DNA of 58,048 nucleotides, from assembly GCA_002811675.1 (NCBI GenBank), contig PDIM01010261.1:120797-178844 (forward strand), written 5' to 3'. Positions 12,481 to 25,800 of this stretch are shown piece after piece. The translations under genes and the position numbers were made by a program. The stretch comes from Ichthyosporea sp. XGB-2017a. Taxonomy: Eukaryota > Opisthokonta > Ichthyosporea. The notes below the pieces were generated by a model, which was not told the DNA's origin, did no database searches, and saw only the letters and a list, made by a program, of their open reading frames with translations. Positions within the stretch are counted from its first letter, which is position 1. Every line of letters starts with the position of its first letter.

Positions 12481-14231
12481 ATGTTGCCCAGCCGAAACAG
12501 TGAGGAGGAGGCGCGTTTCATTCCGCTCAAGGCGTGTGGCGGTGAAGAGGGAGGGGGAGGAGGTGAAACAGGCAGAGGAGGAGAAGAGGGGCAGTTGATG
12601 TTGAGTGGGATCGTGTATGAGGAGGATTATAGAAAGGCGGGAGAAGGAGGAAGAGGAGGAAGGGCGAGTACAAGCAGCAGTGTGTTTAATCTGAGTAACT
12701 CCATTTTGGGGGCGGGGATCCTTGCCCTGCCGTATGCGATGAAGCTCTGTGGACTGGTGCTTGGTGTGCTGCTCCTGGGAATGTGCACGTGGGGTGCAAG
12801 TTTTGGCCTGAAGCTGCTGGTGGAGTGTGCGGAGAGGGTGGAGGAGGAGGAGCAGGCAAAGGAGCAAAGGGAGGAAAGTGGTGGAATCGAGAGAGAAGGA
12901 AGTAGGGGCCATTTATTGTGCAGTCAGGAGGAGGAGGAGGAGGAGGGAGCCACCTCCAGTGAACAGGTCCGTATCCCAGTGGGGATCTCCTCCACCTCTT
13001 CTTCTTCTACGTCTTCTTCTTTTTCTTCGTGTTCGTATTTTACGGTGGCATCTGCGTTGGTGCCTCAAGCTCGCTTCCTCATTGATGGGGCAGTGGCGTT
13101 CAAGGTAAAGTGAACTGTTTGCGTACCTTTTCTTATTTTTCTTCTTCCTTAATGGTTCTCTTTTGTTCCTTTTCTTTGCTGTGTTATATTAATCAACTGT
13201 CCATTCATTTGTTTTGCGCTTTCTGTTATTGTCCGATTTTTTGTTTTTGTTCTGTTTTGTTTACTGCGTAGTGCCTTGGTGTTGCCACTTCATATCTTGT
13301 TGTGATTGGCGACACAATGTCCACGGCAGTCGGATATTGGATTGGGGATGACCAGTCCATTTATGCCAATCGGCAAATGTGGATTTTGGTATTTATGCTG
13401 TTCTGCATACCACTCGCTGTACAAAAGTCTTTAGAAAAGCTAAAGTTTGTGTCCGTCTTGGCTATTGCAGCGGTGGTGTATCTTACAGTGGTTGTCGTTC
13501 TCTTCTTCTGCTTACATCCTGAACTATCGAGGGGTGAAAGTGGCAACACTGAGCCAGTCAAGGGACATTTTCATTTGATAAACTTGAGTAGTCAATTGAT
13601 TGAGGCTGTTCCGATTTTAGTTTTCGCTTATTCGTGTCATCAGAATATCTTTTCAATTTATGCGGAGCTGAAACACAAGTCAGAAATCAATTTTGTCATC
13701 GATGCGTCTGTTTACATTTCTGGCTTGATGTATTTTGCTGTTGGTATTTGTGGGTACTTCACATATTTCGACAATGTGGAAGGAAATATTCTCTCCAGTT
13801 ATCCTGACTGTGTTCTGTATGTCAACATTTGTCGTGTCCTTGTTGCCCTCATTGTAGCATTTTCTTACCCATTGCAGATCATGCCAGCCCGAATTTCTGT
13901 AGACAACTTGTTGTTTGGTCATCGCAAAGCTGCCGGTAAGAAGTTACCCAATGAAGGACTTCGTTTTGCTGCGGAGTCTTGTATTCTTATAGGCGGAACT
14001 TTTGTTATCGGGATATCGGTTACAAATTTGTCCACTGTATTTGCTGTAATTGGGAGCACAGGGTCGGCGACCCTTTGTTATATTCTCCCAGGTCTTTTTT
14101 ATCTCTATAAGCCCCCACCTACACCGCTCGCGCGGAAAATTGGGGCTGTAGTTATGCTGCTCATTGGACTTGTCACCCTGGTCGCTGGAAACTATGATGC
14201 AATATTTTCACGACACCATAATGCACTGTAA
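12481..14231 (+). CDS. Amino-acid transporter, SLC38/AVT (AAAP) family
   Basis: 527 aa from two exons, 12481-13104 and 13272-14231; the phase-0 intron (GTAAAG...TGCGTAG) breaks the protein between FK and CLGVATSY, a conserved junction in the family. About 11 membrane segments. The first carries the AAAP signature SVFNLSNSILGAGILALPYA; later segments include VVIGDTM, SYPLQIMPAR and FAVIGSTGSATLCYILPG, all typical of SLC38/AVT6-like proteins. These transport neutral or cationic amino acids with H+ or Na+ at the plasma or lysosomal/vacuolar membrane; substrate cannot be set. A Glu/Ser-rich loop (about residues 115-190) after TM2 is longer than usual and lies in the purine-rich part of exon 1. 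Start chosen at MLPSRNSEEEARFIPL; the in-frame ATG at 12376 is possible but adds only uncharacteristic sequence. Confidence 0.9.
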
Positions 14232-14316
14232 ATACGAACACTCACCAGAAAGAAATGTAATGCAAATCACGATAGGCAGTCGCTGGCACACCTTCCACAT
14301 ACTCATTTGTGTATTC

Positions 14317-14369
14317 TTTATTAAACAGTAATAATAAAATATTTTTATTACAACAGTATGGGCTTTATT
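14317..14369. terminator. Overlapping poly(A) signals, transporter and LTA4H
   Basis: AATAAA on the plus strand at 14333-14338 serves the transporter. On the minus strand AATAAA occurs at 14364-14369, 14344-14349 and 14317-14322 and can serve the LTA4H-like gene. The signals interleave, so the two convergent 3' UTRs probably overlap. Confidence 0.6.
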
Positions 14370-14424
14370 TAGATTTCACATAGACGGATTGAGTTTGAAA
14401 ATGTACAACAAAGATTACAACATA

Positions 14425-16317
14425 TTACAGCTTCAGATCCGCTCTGACAAGACTACTGCAGATGGGGTGATAGATGCTTTCGTTTTTGATAAACAAGTCT
14501 TCAGCCGCCTTTTTGCCGTCTGCACCACAGGCGTGTAAGTCACGGTAGAGGGCACGTGTATACTTCATACGTCCTTGAGATACAAGGAATGTTTTAACAG
14601 GCTCAAATATGGCTTTATGTCCGGCCCGCAAGCATGCAGTCTGCCATTTGTATTTAATTTCACAGTTGGCAACATCCGTGAGGCTATAGGCTGCATCCAT
14701 GGCTTTCAAGACTTCTACACCGAAGTGTGCATCAATGACTCGATCCAAAAATCCAACCATTTGGAGGGTGTTAAACTCTTTAACGTCAGCAGCTTTAAAT
14801 TCCTTGTAATTTCCACTGCGCGAGGCTGCTGTCCATTTTGAAAACAGCGCATTCAGGGCATCAGCCAGGCTCATATCATAGTCACATTTAACGACAGGCA
14901 TACCGGGCTTATACCACCACTCTTCCCAATTGACCTTTTTAAATGCGCCGGCCTGGGCCTTCTTTTCAAAAAATTTCAAAAAAAATTCCTTAAATTGTGA
15001 AGTTACAATGGATTCCCCCCGGAAGCGTTTAATATACGCTTTGAGAAATTTCATGAATTCAACCTTTCCACCAACAAGCGTTTCCAGGTAATAAAGAAGA
15101 GCAAACCCCTTTTCATAAGGCACAGTGGAAAAGGCATCGTCAGGGTCTACACCTTCATTATCCAACACAAGGCATGTGAGAGGACTGTCTTCACCTTTCA
15201 CTTTTACCGCTTCTTTCAGAACTGACCAACCCAAACTGGCATGGAACTGACGAGTACTCTCTCCATATTTTTCGCCGATGATCAGTCGCTCGACATATTT
15301 CGTGAATCCCTCATTAATCCAGAAATGGCCCCAAGTGGCGTTGGTAACTAAATTTCCCGTCCAGCTATGGGTGATTTCATGGGCAATAACTGCCACCAAA
15401 CTCCGGTCATAGGCAAGTAGAGTGGGAGTCACAAAGGTGACATTCGGGTTTTCCATACCTCCGTATGGGAAAGAAGGGGGGAGCAATAGGATATCGTAAG
15501 TGCCCCATTCGTATGGGCCACAAATGCCAATTGCGATGTCCAAAAATTCTTCGGTTTCCTCAAACTCCCACGCAGCAGCTTCGACCGATTCCTTTTCTGC
15601 ATATAGAGTACATCGTTTTCCCAAAGTGCGGCTCTCCAAGGCTCCAATTGCCAGAGCAATAAGGTAGGTAGGAATAGGAATCTTTTGATTAAAGGAAAAA
15701 GTTTCTGTTTTAGCTGTGCTGGCTCTTCTTTTGGACGGGGATTTCGAGGCGGAGGTATCCGCTGGTGCCGACATGAGTGCACGAAGGCCTTTGGGAACGG
15801 TCACATTGGCAGTGTAGGTGACCTTCACAGCGGGTGTATCCTGGCAAGGTATCATCGACCGACAATGGATAGCTTGGCATTGGGTAAACAAGAAAGGCTC
15901 CTTCTTTCCGGCTGTCTGTGAGGGTGCGAGAAATTGTACAGCAGTTCCTTCGGGTGTTGTGGAGTACTCAATGGCCACAATGAACTTTTGCTTGGCAATT
16001 CGCTTATTCTCCGGCACTTGGATGTGAAGCGCCAATCCGAAATCGGTATCGCCTTTTTTAATAGAGAATTTCAGCGACTCTCCATTATCCTTATCAGTAA
16101 CGGATTTAATGTCAAGTGCTCGGCAATCCAGAATAACTTCCTTCACACCCTTTTTCGCAATAATAAAAGTCTCAGTAGCACAACCAAAGAGGATTTTCTT
16201 CTCAAAGTCGACCTGTAAATCGAGATGCAGGTGTTCCGTGTAAGCATCTGTTACAGCAGCAAAGGAGGAGGGATCTTTAAAACCCGGGTTAACATCACTA
16301 ATTGAAAATCTCTTCAT
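14425..16317 (-). CDS. LTA4H: Leukotriene A4 hydrolase / M1 aminopeptidase
   Basis: 630 aa from the ATG at 16317 (MKRFSISD); an in-frame ATG 36 nt upstream is less typical. Intronless. The full three-part LTA4H layout is present: N-terminal beta domain with QCQAIHCRSMIPCQDTP (the family's PCQDTP motif), the M1 exopeptidase motif GGMENPN, zinc site HEITH (residues 313-317) with the third ligand in NEGFTKYVE (Glu336, HEXXH-X18-E), and the VPYEKGFALLYYLE segment bearing the catalytic Tyr. The C-terminal helical domain ends in ...YHPICSSLVRADLKL, as in LTA4H. Its length matches LTA4H (about 610 aa), not the 850-aa aminopeptidases. It would act as a cytosolic zinc aminopeptidase; epoxide-hydrolase activity on LTA4 is not established outside animals and cannot be judged here. 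Convergent with the transporter. Confidence 0.93.
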   Translation of the reverse strand: MKRFSISDVNPGFKDPSSFAAVTDAYTEHLHLDLQVDFEKKILFGCATETFIIAKKGVKEVILDCRALDIKSVTDKDNGESLKFSIKKGDTDFGLALHIQVPENKRIAKQKFIVAIEYSTTPEGTAVQFLAPSQTAGKKEPFLFTQCQAIHCRSMIPCQDTPAVKVTYTANVTVPKGLRALMSAPADTSASKSPSKRRASTAKTETFSFNQKIPIPTYLIALAIGALESRTLGKRCTLYAEKESVEAAAWEFEETEEFLDIAIGICGPYEWGTYDILLLPPSFPYGGMENPNVTFVTPTLLAYDRSLVAVIAHEITHSWTGNLVTNATWGHFWINEGFTKYVERLIIGEKYGESTRQFHASLGWSVLKEAVKVKGEDSPLTCLVLDNEGVDPDDAFSTVPYEKGFALLYYLETLVGGKVEFMKFLKAYIKRFRGESIVTSQFKEFFLKFFEKKAQAGAFKKVNWEEWWYKPGMPVVKCDYDMSLADALNALFSKWTAASRSGNYKEFKAADVKEFNTLQMVGFLDRVIDAHFGVEVLKAMDAAYSLTDVANCEIKYKWQTACLRAGHKAIFEPVKTFLVSQGRMKYTRALYRDLHACGADGKKAAEDLFIKNESIYHPICSSLVRADLKL

Positions 16318-16759
16318 ATCTCCAGAGAATCTTATTTTTATCTTGCAATACACTACAATACAGTCTTAACAAATACAACACAACTCTAAGAAATATTAAT
16401 CAGGAGGGAATTATAAAGCAAATACACTCCTCCCCCTTCTACACAAACACCCTACACATGACTGCCTGTACACTGACTCCAACCCCTATACGCTACTTTA
16501 TGAACACCTAGAAAGAGCACGTGGACGGGGATACACGTGATATAGCACTGGAGGGTTAGGGTGGTGCAGGTTGACAGCTGGACTGGTTGATGGGGGGGGG
16601 GTAGCCGTCTGTGTGTGTGTCCCTCTGCATTGTTGGCATATTTATATTGTGGAGGGAGAGGTACTGGCTGGGGCAGTGTGTGTAAGGACTGAGGTGTTTG
16701 GTGGATTTGGGTATTTGTCTGATGTCTGTCATGGTTGGTTAGGTAAATGATAATCAACA
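16318..16759. promoter_or_regulatory. Divergent promoter region, LTA4H / gene A
   Basis: 442 bp between divergent start codons. It contains a G9-run (about 16591-16599) and a short GT-repeat just downstream. No recognised regulatory motif. The reverse ORF over 16452-16784 overlaps the gene A start and is not supported. Confidence 0.45.
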
Positions 16760-19700
16760 ATGAGGGGTTGGCGCGTAAAGGCATTATTGTGTGGCGTTTT
16801 TATGATTTGTTTGGTGATTAATCATATATGTGAAAGTGAAAGTCATATATACACTGATGAAGAGATTGAGGAAAAGCTAAAGATATGTGTTAAGGATCTC
16901 AATAATCTTTATCTATTCACAAAAGAGAAACAGAATCAGAACAAAGTGTTAGTACGAGCTTTGAATGCTCTGTTGGAGGAAAAGGAAGAGCGTGTGACGT
17001 ACGATGAAGACAAACAGGCTTTTAGAGAGTGCGTTGAAGATCAAAAACGTAAAATAACTGAAATAAGAAGGCTGAAAGCTGCGTCTAAAGACCTCGAACA
17101 CTTGAACAAAGAATGCAGTAACCATGTTACTATGAAGAAAGAGAAAATCCGTGTCTGTCGCGTTAGCAATATGAAGCTGGGGGAAGAAAAAGAAACTGTC
17201 GAAAATGAACTGGATGAAAAGAAACGTACATTAGGGACTGAAATCAATGAAATCGCTGTGGAAAAAGGAAAAATGGTTGCCATTCAATACGAGTGCAACG
17301 AAAAGAATGTCAAGGAAATAACCCAAAATATTGAAGATTATTCATCAGAAATTGCCGAATTGAGAAAAAATATTGCTCAAATTGAAAATGACTTGGCCCA
17401 GCTGAAAAGCGAGAATGATCCGTTGATAGCAGAGAATAAATCTCTTGAAAATGCCAATGACCAGCTTCATGAGGAGCTAAAGCTTTCGCAGTCTTTATTC
17501 AATTCTTTGAGTACAAGTTTGCAACGCTTGAAAGTCCTTTTTGACAAGGCCAAAAGAGATCAAGAGGTCGCCCAGCTCGAGTTTGAAAAAAGGGTTGAAA
17601 GTGAGAGGGCTCGCTGGAATGATGTCCTTAATAATGTCTGTAATTCTTACGGCGTAGGCAAAGACCCAGGAAAAATCTCGTGTATGCGTTGCCCAGATCC
17701 AGTGAATTGTGACCCAAAGTTTGTATCGTTCAGCCAGGGTGTAGCTTGCGCGGACGCGAATGCAAAGTGCTTAAAATGCAAAGACACTTTTGTGATGCAA
17801 AACGGAAAATGTGATACATGCGTTGACACTTACTATTCACCAAGTGCGGAGGAGAGATGCTCGAAAAAGTGTGAATGCGGCGGATACAAATGCGAATGTA
17901 CAAGCGGAAGTAATCCTAATACGGTTATTTGCTCCAATGTTAAATGTGTTTTTCGATCTGATCCCGATGGCAGTGCAGCGTGTTTTGAAAGCACGGGTAG
18001 GAATGATATTGAGTGCAAACGGTACAAGTCAGAAGGGGGGACATGTGAAGAAAACGGTACGTGCAAAACCTGTGGTAATGGTTTTTATGGAAAGTCTTGT
18101 GTAGATATTTGCAAATGTGGCGGTGAATGGGCAGGTATGAAGCTTTACGGAGGGACTTGTAAATTTGATGGGACATGTCTTACATGTGGACAGATCCCGG
18201 GAGGAGCAGATGACGTCTCGAAAGCAGATATAGATAATCATTGTGGAAATGAATTGGTGTGTGGAACAGCCACCAGAGGAAGCCAACCTAAAGTTTTAGT
18301 CCGCACAATGCAAAGTGTGCATGCCACTACCCACTACAATTGTGTTGATATGATTGTGACTAATGATCCAAAACAGCAGGCAACCACTGAAGATGAAAAT
18401 GAAGAAAAGGACCAGACCAAAGAGCAAAATGAAACAGAACAGGATGGGACCATTCTAGTTTTCGGGGACTATTATCTTCTGTCGCGCGAAAATTTGGGTC
18501 ACAACCTGCTTTTTGTGCGCCCTTCTTACCTCCAAAGCAAAGCTTCTGGTAGCGGGCCTTCGTATCATAGAGATATTGCTATTAACTGTCGTGATATTGA
18601 AAGCAATACTCCAGGGGCTGAAATAGCTCTTATACCGGAGGGCGTATTTGATGAATTGACTGATCCTCTTATGAAACCTCAATGCGAGCATTCTTCGGCA
18701 TCTGTTCCTTTTACGACCATTGTAATCGATCGAGAATCCTCCAGTGCGCAAGGCAAATTTTCATATTCTGCCATCTTTGCACCTAACGTACAGCGTGGGA
18801 CTGGTACCTTTAAAGTATCGAACAGGTTTCCTTCGAAAGATGCGAAAGTAAAGAGTTATCATATTGGAAGCCTTTTGTATGTAGAGGATATACCTCAAGT
18901 TTCGCGCTTCTCCTTAACATACGAATTAGTTGAGGGAAAGACCAAGAAAGCAACACAAGCTGCCTCGGACACACACAAATTGGACGTTATGGTGAGGATA
19001 AAATTAAGGAAAAAAAACTTTAGAAAGGACATCCTTTCAGCGGAGGTAATGCTTAGGCTAAAGTCGCGTGATGAAGCAATATTTATCGCTGTAAAATTGC
19101 CAGCGAAAGGTAATTCGAAATGTTATTATAGCCTTTACGCAGAGGAGTCTGACAATAGCAGTGTTGACAAAGACGACAACTTGTTCACAGAATGTGACCC
19201 TGAAAAGTTTGACATATCACCCTTAGACGGGTCTTGCACCTGTAAGGAAGGTGATGATTACTACATGCAACTGACATCGTTCAACTACAAAGAGCTTATG
19301 TGTGTACCAAGTTCGTACTATACTAAAATAACTCCACCAATGGGGGGCAGTGCCCGAAGTCGAAGAGTCGGAACAGCCGATCCTGAAAAAGTGCCCACTA
19401 GCTTGAAAACCCCGTTCACGATTGGCCAGTCATATTTTGCAACTGGAAGTCCTGAAAGTAGCGCTCTTTTGGTGTCGGAAGATGGTGCATATTGGTTCAG
19501 GGATATAAGAATCCGATGTCGATATAATGCTGATATTTTGCTAATTCCTAAATCATACGCGCTAAAAGAGCAAACGGGTAATGATCGAAGGATTGTTGCT
19601 ATGAGCAATGCTGAAATAAGCAGCATGAAGAAAAAGTTGTCTTCCGGTGATGCAAATGGTGAATCAGTTGAAATTGCTGACAATATCACTGACCAGCTGT

Positions 19701-22227
19701 ATGCATTTATTATCGACACTGAATGTAATTATCAAAATGAACTGCCTTTTGGTGGCAATCAGTGGGGAAATAAGACCGAGTGTAAAAATGGATATTTCTT
19801 TGGAAAAGATATTGAAATGGGAGATTCAAGATTTTGGAATGATTTAGCAGGCACCCAGCGTGGACAGCCTAACCTTAATGAATGGTCATTCAAGCATTTT
19901 AGAGTCATAACTAATGGAGATAATTTCTACGTAATGACCTTGACGAAAGATGGAACGTACTTAATTGAAAGTGTAGGTGGTGCTTACGATGGAAAAATTA
20001 AACCAGAGATCGGAATGCCCTACTTTGTTGGAATTCGAACCGATCATAAAGTCGGAGAAGATGATACATGCGAATTTGAAGTTCTCGGGTCTCGGATGGG
20101 GGTGAGTGTTACATTCGCGTTTCTTTCAAAGCTTTTTTTTTGCAAATAGTATAATATAAGCTTACATGTGGCTAACAAACTTTGTTACTTTGCTTTGATG
20201 CTTGGTGTCGTTAGTGCACTTGCGGAGGAGTTGATCCATATGACGAAACAAAACCTCTTGAAGGTGGGATGTGCAATCACGCAGGCATTTGCGCGAAGTG
20301 CGCCGATGGCTGGTACAAGGGAAACGACGATAGTTCGTGTTCAAAGCCGGTTAGTATGGAATATATGCAATTATGCAAATGGAGACAGTTTTGATTTGTG
20401 ACACCTTTTAATTTTTTATTTGATTTATTTAGTGCCTTTGTGGCCCTAGTGGGGATCCTGGAGGTGTCTGTGATATTGAGACAGGTGCTTGTACAGACTG
20501 CGTCAACGGATACTATCGCACATCAGACAGTTCTACAACCTGCGACCTTCCCGTAAGTTGTATCATCATTTTTTTGTGTGCAATGGACCGAATTCTTATT
20601 TTCGAAATTTATGTGGTGTAGTGTTTATGTGGTGGGTTGACTGATAATGGAACTCCCAAGGAAGGAGGAGATTGTAATTCCGAAGGTATATGTACAGAGT
20701 GTGCATATGGCTTTTACAAATATGCAACGGATGATAAAGTTTGCAATGAAAGGGTCAGTATTGGGGAGGCTGCAGCTTTATTGTGCACCGCTTAAAATAA
20801 CTTTGCCTGACTGACTGTTTGTTTATACTCACTTTTTCTCTATTTCGCATTTTAACAGTGTAAATGCGGAGGTATGAAATTGAGTAGTCCAATATATTTT
20901 TTGAATGATGCTGAAGCAGCTTCGAGTGAAGCGACTACAATACTTCCTGACGGTAGCACTTGCAGTATTTCTGGAGATTGTTACGGGTGTAGAGAATTTT
21001 TTTGGAAAAGCGATGGGAAATCGTGTTTGTTGCCGGTAAGGACCTTTTTTGCCAGTGGCTGTCCAAGTCTTCGAATGTTTTAAATGCAATTGTTAATCGT
21101 TTGCTTCTTCCTATTCTATCATTTATTAATCAAGTGCCCGTGCGTAAAGGGTGCCAGGTGTGACTATGTAACTTCAGAGTGTCTTAGTTGTCCTGATGCA
21201 AAACAATTCTTACCCAAGAAAAGTGTATACAAACTACCAACCAATTGCGCAGTTGTAAGTTTAGTTTCAATTTGAAAAAAAATACGAACTTCAAGGCTGC
21301 TAATGCAATTTTTGTGTTGTCTCTTAAATTATTTAGTGTTCAGCCTGCAACGGAAAGCAAACCCTCCCTCCCCCGAAGCAAACCAAAGAAAGCTTTGGAA
21401 CGTGCGCCTTCAGAACTGGAACATGTATAAAATGTGACGATGGCTACTTTATGTCGCCAAATGAAGGATCATGGCGCTTCTTTCACACAGGAAGGAACAA
21501 GGATGGTAACTTGATCCATCCAGAGCCGTTGGAGGGAAAAGAAAAAAGCCGATGGTGTATTCGAAATGAACAAAAGGTTCCACACTGCAGAGAATACCAA
21601 ATAGACGGGAATGGTAACAGCATGTGCACTTCTTGTTACCCCTATGGCGAAGGTAACGATTGCCCCCTTAGTCTATACAATAACATGTGCGTCTGCAATG
21701 CGGATAAGCTTTTAAGTCCAAGTATCCAAAGTTCTGATGTGGTCAGTAGGTGTAAAACCTATGATCCTGGGACCGGTAGATGTCGAGAATGTAAGGCAGG
21801 TTATAAGGCATTTTGCAATCATATGAAGGGGTACTTCTATTGCACTGAAAGCGCAGATTATGTAACGACAACAAAACAATGGATAATTTTTCAGGTAAAT
21901 CCACATCTAAGGGCCCACTTCGACAATACGGATATGTGTTCTGGTCGGGCTACCAAATGTGTGCGATTCTGGTCTACCGACACGTTTTTAGATACTGTTC
22001 AGTACCAAGATGCTGCCCCTTTCATCCTGGCGTATGGAGGGGGTGCCAAGAACTCATATGTCCCAAGAAGGGTGCGAAGAGGAAGCCGGCGTCGCAAGAG
22101 GCCACCACCACCACCGGTAAATGCTTATATAGGCAGCGGATGCCGCGGAATTCCAACATATGACCTTTCTCGAATTAACAGGCCTCGGGGAAATGATGGA
22201 TCACGTTATATACAATTGCCTACATGA
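16760..22227 (+). CDS. Secreted coiled-coil, Cys-rich repeat protein A
   Basis: About 1638 aa from seven exons: 16760-20101, 20215-20349, 20433-20552, 20622-20753, 20859-21035, 21135-21254, 21337-22227. All six introns are phase 0 and every downstream exon opens with TGC or TGT. Order: signal peptide (1-25); coiled coil (about 30-295); Cys-rich neck (about 300-555, several C-x-C-G-G modules); a 200-residue globular domain at about 565-800 and a second at 883-1112, both sharing the pattern C-R-x-x-A-x-(I/L)-L-I-P; five exon-encoded modules of 40-59 residues (C-x-C-G...G-G-x-C...C-x-x-C-x-x-G-(F/Y)); and a C-terminal Cys-rich domain shared with B, then a polybasic, Pro-rich stretch (RRGSRRRKRPPPPP). 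No enzymatic motif. Family not recognised; an extracellular matrix, adhesion or capsule role is inferred from signal peptide, coil and disulphide modules. TGA is its stop codon; AATAAA lies at 22257. Confidence 0.78.
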
Positions 22228-22847
22228 ACCATAGTGAGGATGTAGCAACGTAGATGAATAAACTTTAAAAACAGTGTCTCACTGAAGTTTGTCAAGCCTT
22301 ACATTATAGTACAGTTCACTATGCAGCTGGAACAGCAATAAAAAAGGAGATATTTCTAGGAATCCGACACTCTGTAACGGAGAACTACATAGCTAGGGAT
22401 AGAGTGGGCTCTGAGAACCATAATACATTGAAGTGCTACTAAATGAAAGGTGGGACATGGGACAGGGCAGCTGGAGACTTCTGGGAACTGGGGGAAGGGT
22501 TGGAGCGTTGAGTTCCCCCGCTCGGTTCCCGGATGCAACTGCTTCCTGAATCCTGTCAATTTGGACAGTGGAGACTGGAGTCTGGAAGTGTGCACAGAAG
22601 TACAGCAGGGTCGCACTTCGCAGAGGGAGCGCGACTGCAAACCCAAAATCTCGCACGAATTCTTTTCTTCACCCTTCTCCGCAAGTTGTTATTTTGTAAT
22701 TTGGTTCGAGATTTTATTTGCTTTTGATTATTGCTATTTTACAGTTTTGAGTCCCACAGGCCACATTCCTTTTGTTTCTTTCTTTTTCCTTTTTTCTTTT
22801 TTCCTTTTCCTTCTTCTTCTTTTTTTTTTTTTTTCTTTCTTGTGTGT
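22228..22847. promoter_or_regulatory. Gene A 3' flank and gene B promoter
   Basis: 620 bp. The poly(A) signal AATAAA of gene A is at 22257-22262. Upstream of gene B is a long pyrimidine tract (about 22776-22842, mostly T with CTT interruptions) that ends six bases before the ATG at 22848. The ORF over 22450-22851 is not supported. Confidence 0.5.
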
Positions 22848-25800
22848 ATGAAGAAGGATAAAGAACTATTTGACATGGCAAAACCCGTTATTTTCATAGG
22901 GTTGATTCTTGTTGCAGTAAGCTCCTGTCTGTGTGCGTCCTCGGACGCGAATATAGAGGGACATGGTGTGATTGGTGATGAAGAGAATGATTCATCTTCG
23001 CAGAGGATGGCAACACGTCTCGTATCGAAGGTTGAGGAACTGATTCGTAGTAAGAGAAAGGCGAGCAATGAAGCTTCGATGAAAATCAGTGCCGATGATC
23101 CTCCTCTAGCAAAGCTTCGCATTTGTAAGGCAAGTCTGGATGATTTTGAGAACTACACAAAAGTGCGCGTGGAAGAATTTAATGAAGTGATGCGCAAGTA
23201 TAAAAAAGCAAGGCAATTGAATGAAGAAACAAGTGACTTCAAGGAAGTAAGGGCGCTTAAAGATATATGTGCTAAAGAAGTCAAAGATTTGGAAGAGGAT
23301 GAAAAAAAAGAAAAAGAGAATGAGCGGCATGCCAAGGAGCAAAATAAGAGTTGTAAAAGAGACAAAGAAGAACAAGAAGCTGAATATAAAAGATGTTTAG
23401 AGAGGCAAGACTCAGCTCGTAAAAAGTTGGAGCTGGCTAAGAAATATTCTGACGAATCTATTGCCGCTCTGGAAACGAAAAAAACACAGCAAGAACTTGA
23501 GCGAAACTCGTTGCAAGCAGCAGCATACAGATGTACACCAGAAAATGTAAAGGAAATGACTTCGTCGAAAGATTCTTTGCTTCAGACGCGAAATGCCCTT
23601 GAGGCTGAAAAAATGGATAAGAACGTGCAAGTTTTTCTCGCAAATGACACGGCAGGACCCATAAAAGCGCACAATGAAGATCTAAAACTTCAGCAAAAGT
23701 TATACACTGAACAACTTGAAGTGTCGAAACAGAATTATGAGACTTTGAAAAAGAAATACACCGAGCTCCAACTAGAGTACAAACGATACAAACTCATGGC
23801 TGAGCAGCTTGAGGCGAAAAGAAAAAAAGCCGAAGCCGATGAAAATGCACGCAATGAAAACATCATGAAATCCGTTTGCACTGCCAGTGGGGTATTCCCA
23901 AGCACAGACCAAACAAAGTGCATTAGATGCCTTAACCCTCCTCTTTGTTTGAAATGGAATGCCTATGCGAAAGAGCGATGCGAGGCTGATTGCACAGAGT
24001 GCGTGGGTAATAATATCCCTGGGGTAAAAAAAGATTGTAACGCCTGTGCCTCGGGATACCGGAAGCAATCAGATCTTTGCTCTCGAAAATGCACTTGTGG
24101 GGGTATGGACGAAGCGAATAAAGTGCTATCTGGAGGTGAATGTGAAATGGAAGAAGGGGCCTGTACCGAATGCGGCTACTCTTGGCATAGGGGGGATGAT
24201 GACAAAGCAACGATATGTACGCAAAAGTGCAAATGTGGAGGCACCATTCCAAAGGAAGAATCAGGAGTTGAAGGTGAAGCATTTGCCGGGGGAGGGTGTT
24301 CGATAGATGGGAGCACTTGTACTTTCTGTGCACTCTTACCAGGAACATCAAATGAACAAGGCCTTATAAAAGCCGAGAACGATGGAAAATGTCGTGCAGA
24401 GTATGTGTGTAACGCCGAGGCACCGGAGGCGCCAGTGAAGTCGCTGAAAAGGATAATGGCTGGATCGGGGGATTCCGAATACCGATGTATAATGACTACA
24501 GTTTCTTCCGACACACCTAACGGGGATGGTGTAGAATTAGGTACAGACCAATTTCCAGAAACGAAGATTAATAGATTCTACGAAGACTATGTGATTCCCT
24601 CCCAGTATGCATATGATGATAGCCTGATGCTTCAGGAGCCATTCGTGTCAGACGAAGTGTATCCCACGGCCTATAGGGAGCTGAAAATTAATTGCACTAG
24701 AGTTTCAATGTACTCTGGAGCTGGCATTGCTCTAATTCCCAAGCGAATGTTGCGTTACAAAAAGTTCTTGGTTCCTGATCTTGAATGTGGTATTCCACCG
24801 GCTCCATTCATTAGGATTGTGATTGATCAGTCAATGTCAATCGGGACTTCCGTGAATTACCCATTCTCTAGTATTTACGCTCCTGGTGAGAGCACCAATG
24901 ATGTATTTGAAGATAACCCGTCATCTTCTCTTTTCGCTAATGGCGTTCCAGCCAAACGAGCTGGTCGAGTAATGTATATTGAGAAGACACCGAAAGTGGC
25001 TGAATTTCGAATTGAGTATAGAATAATAGGTGACCCTAGTGCATCTGGAGCTACAGGGGATAAAGGGGAATTCGCTTCTAAAGACCCATCTGAAGTAACA
25101 ACTCAATTTCAAGTCGAAGTGACGTTGAGAAAAAAGTCATTCGAAGAAGCTCTACTTAGAAGAGTTATCAATATGGAGCTTGTTCCGGGGGAACCTATTT
25201 ATGTGGCTGTTTCGATGCCATTAAATGACCGGTGCTCATATGAATTGGCTGTAACAAATACCAAGAAGGCAACCGTGCCACCGGAAGCGTTATGTACAAA
25301 GGAGGGTAATTTAAGCTTTCGCAGCTCAGTTGATCCGGCCAAACAAATTTGTTTCGAGAACTTCGTAAAAACGAAAATAACGCAGCCTTTAGAGAGTCCT
25401 TTTAGAATTGGTGAAACTTACTTGGCGGGGAATAGCGTTGAGCAAAGTGCTATGTTGATATCTGACGACGGTGCGTATTTGTACCGAGATTTCCAAGTGA
25501 GCTGCAGATACAACGCCGACTTCCTACTTTACCCCAAAGACTCTCGCCTGATTACAGAGGCTAAAAAAGGGCGCGTTATTCCTAGTTTCGAGAAAACAGA
25601 AAGCACTAGTGACCATGACAAATTTTCCCCAAGCGTCTATTATGGTTTTGTCATTGATGGAGCATGCAGCTATTCGCATGGCGATTTTGGAATCAAAACG
25701 ATGTGTAACAGCGGCCCTACCAAAATGATGTCTAGCGGAGAGGAAATGAGTCGCTCCATTGCTGAAGATGTTGGGACTATTTCAAGTGAGAAGCGATTCG

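Noticed and set aside
12827-13108. Arg/Pro-rich ORFs over transporter exon 1
   Set aside because: Out-of-frame shadows of the purine-rich coding stretch.
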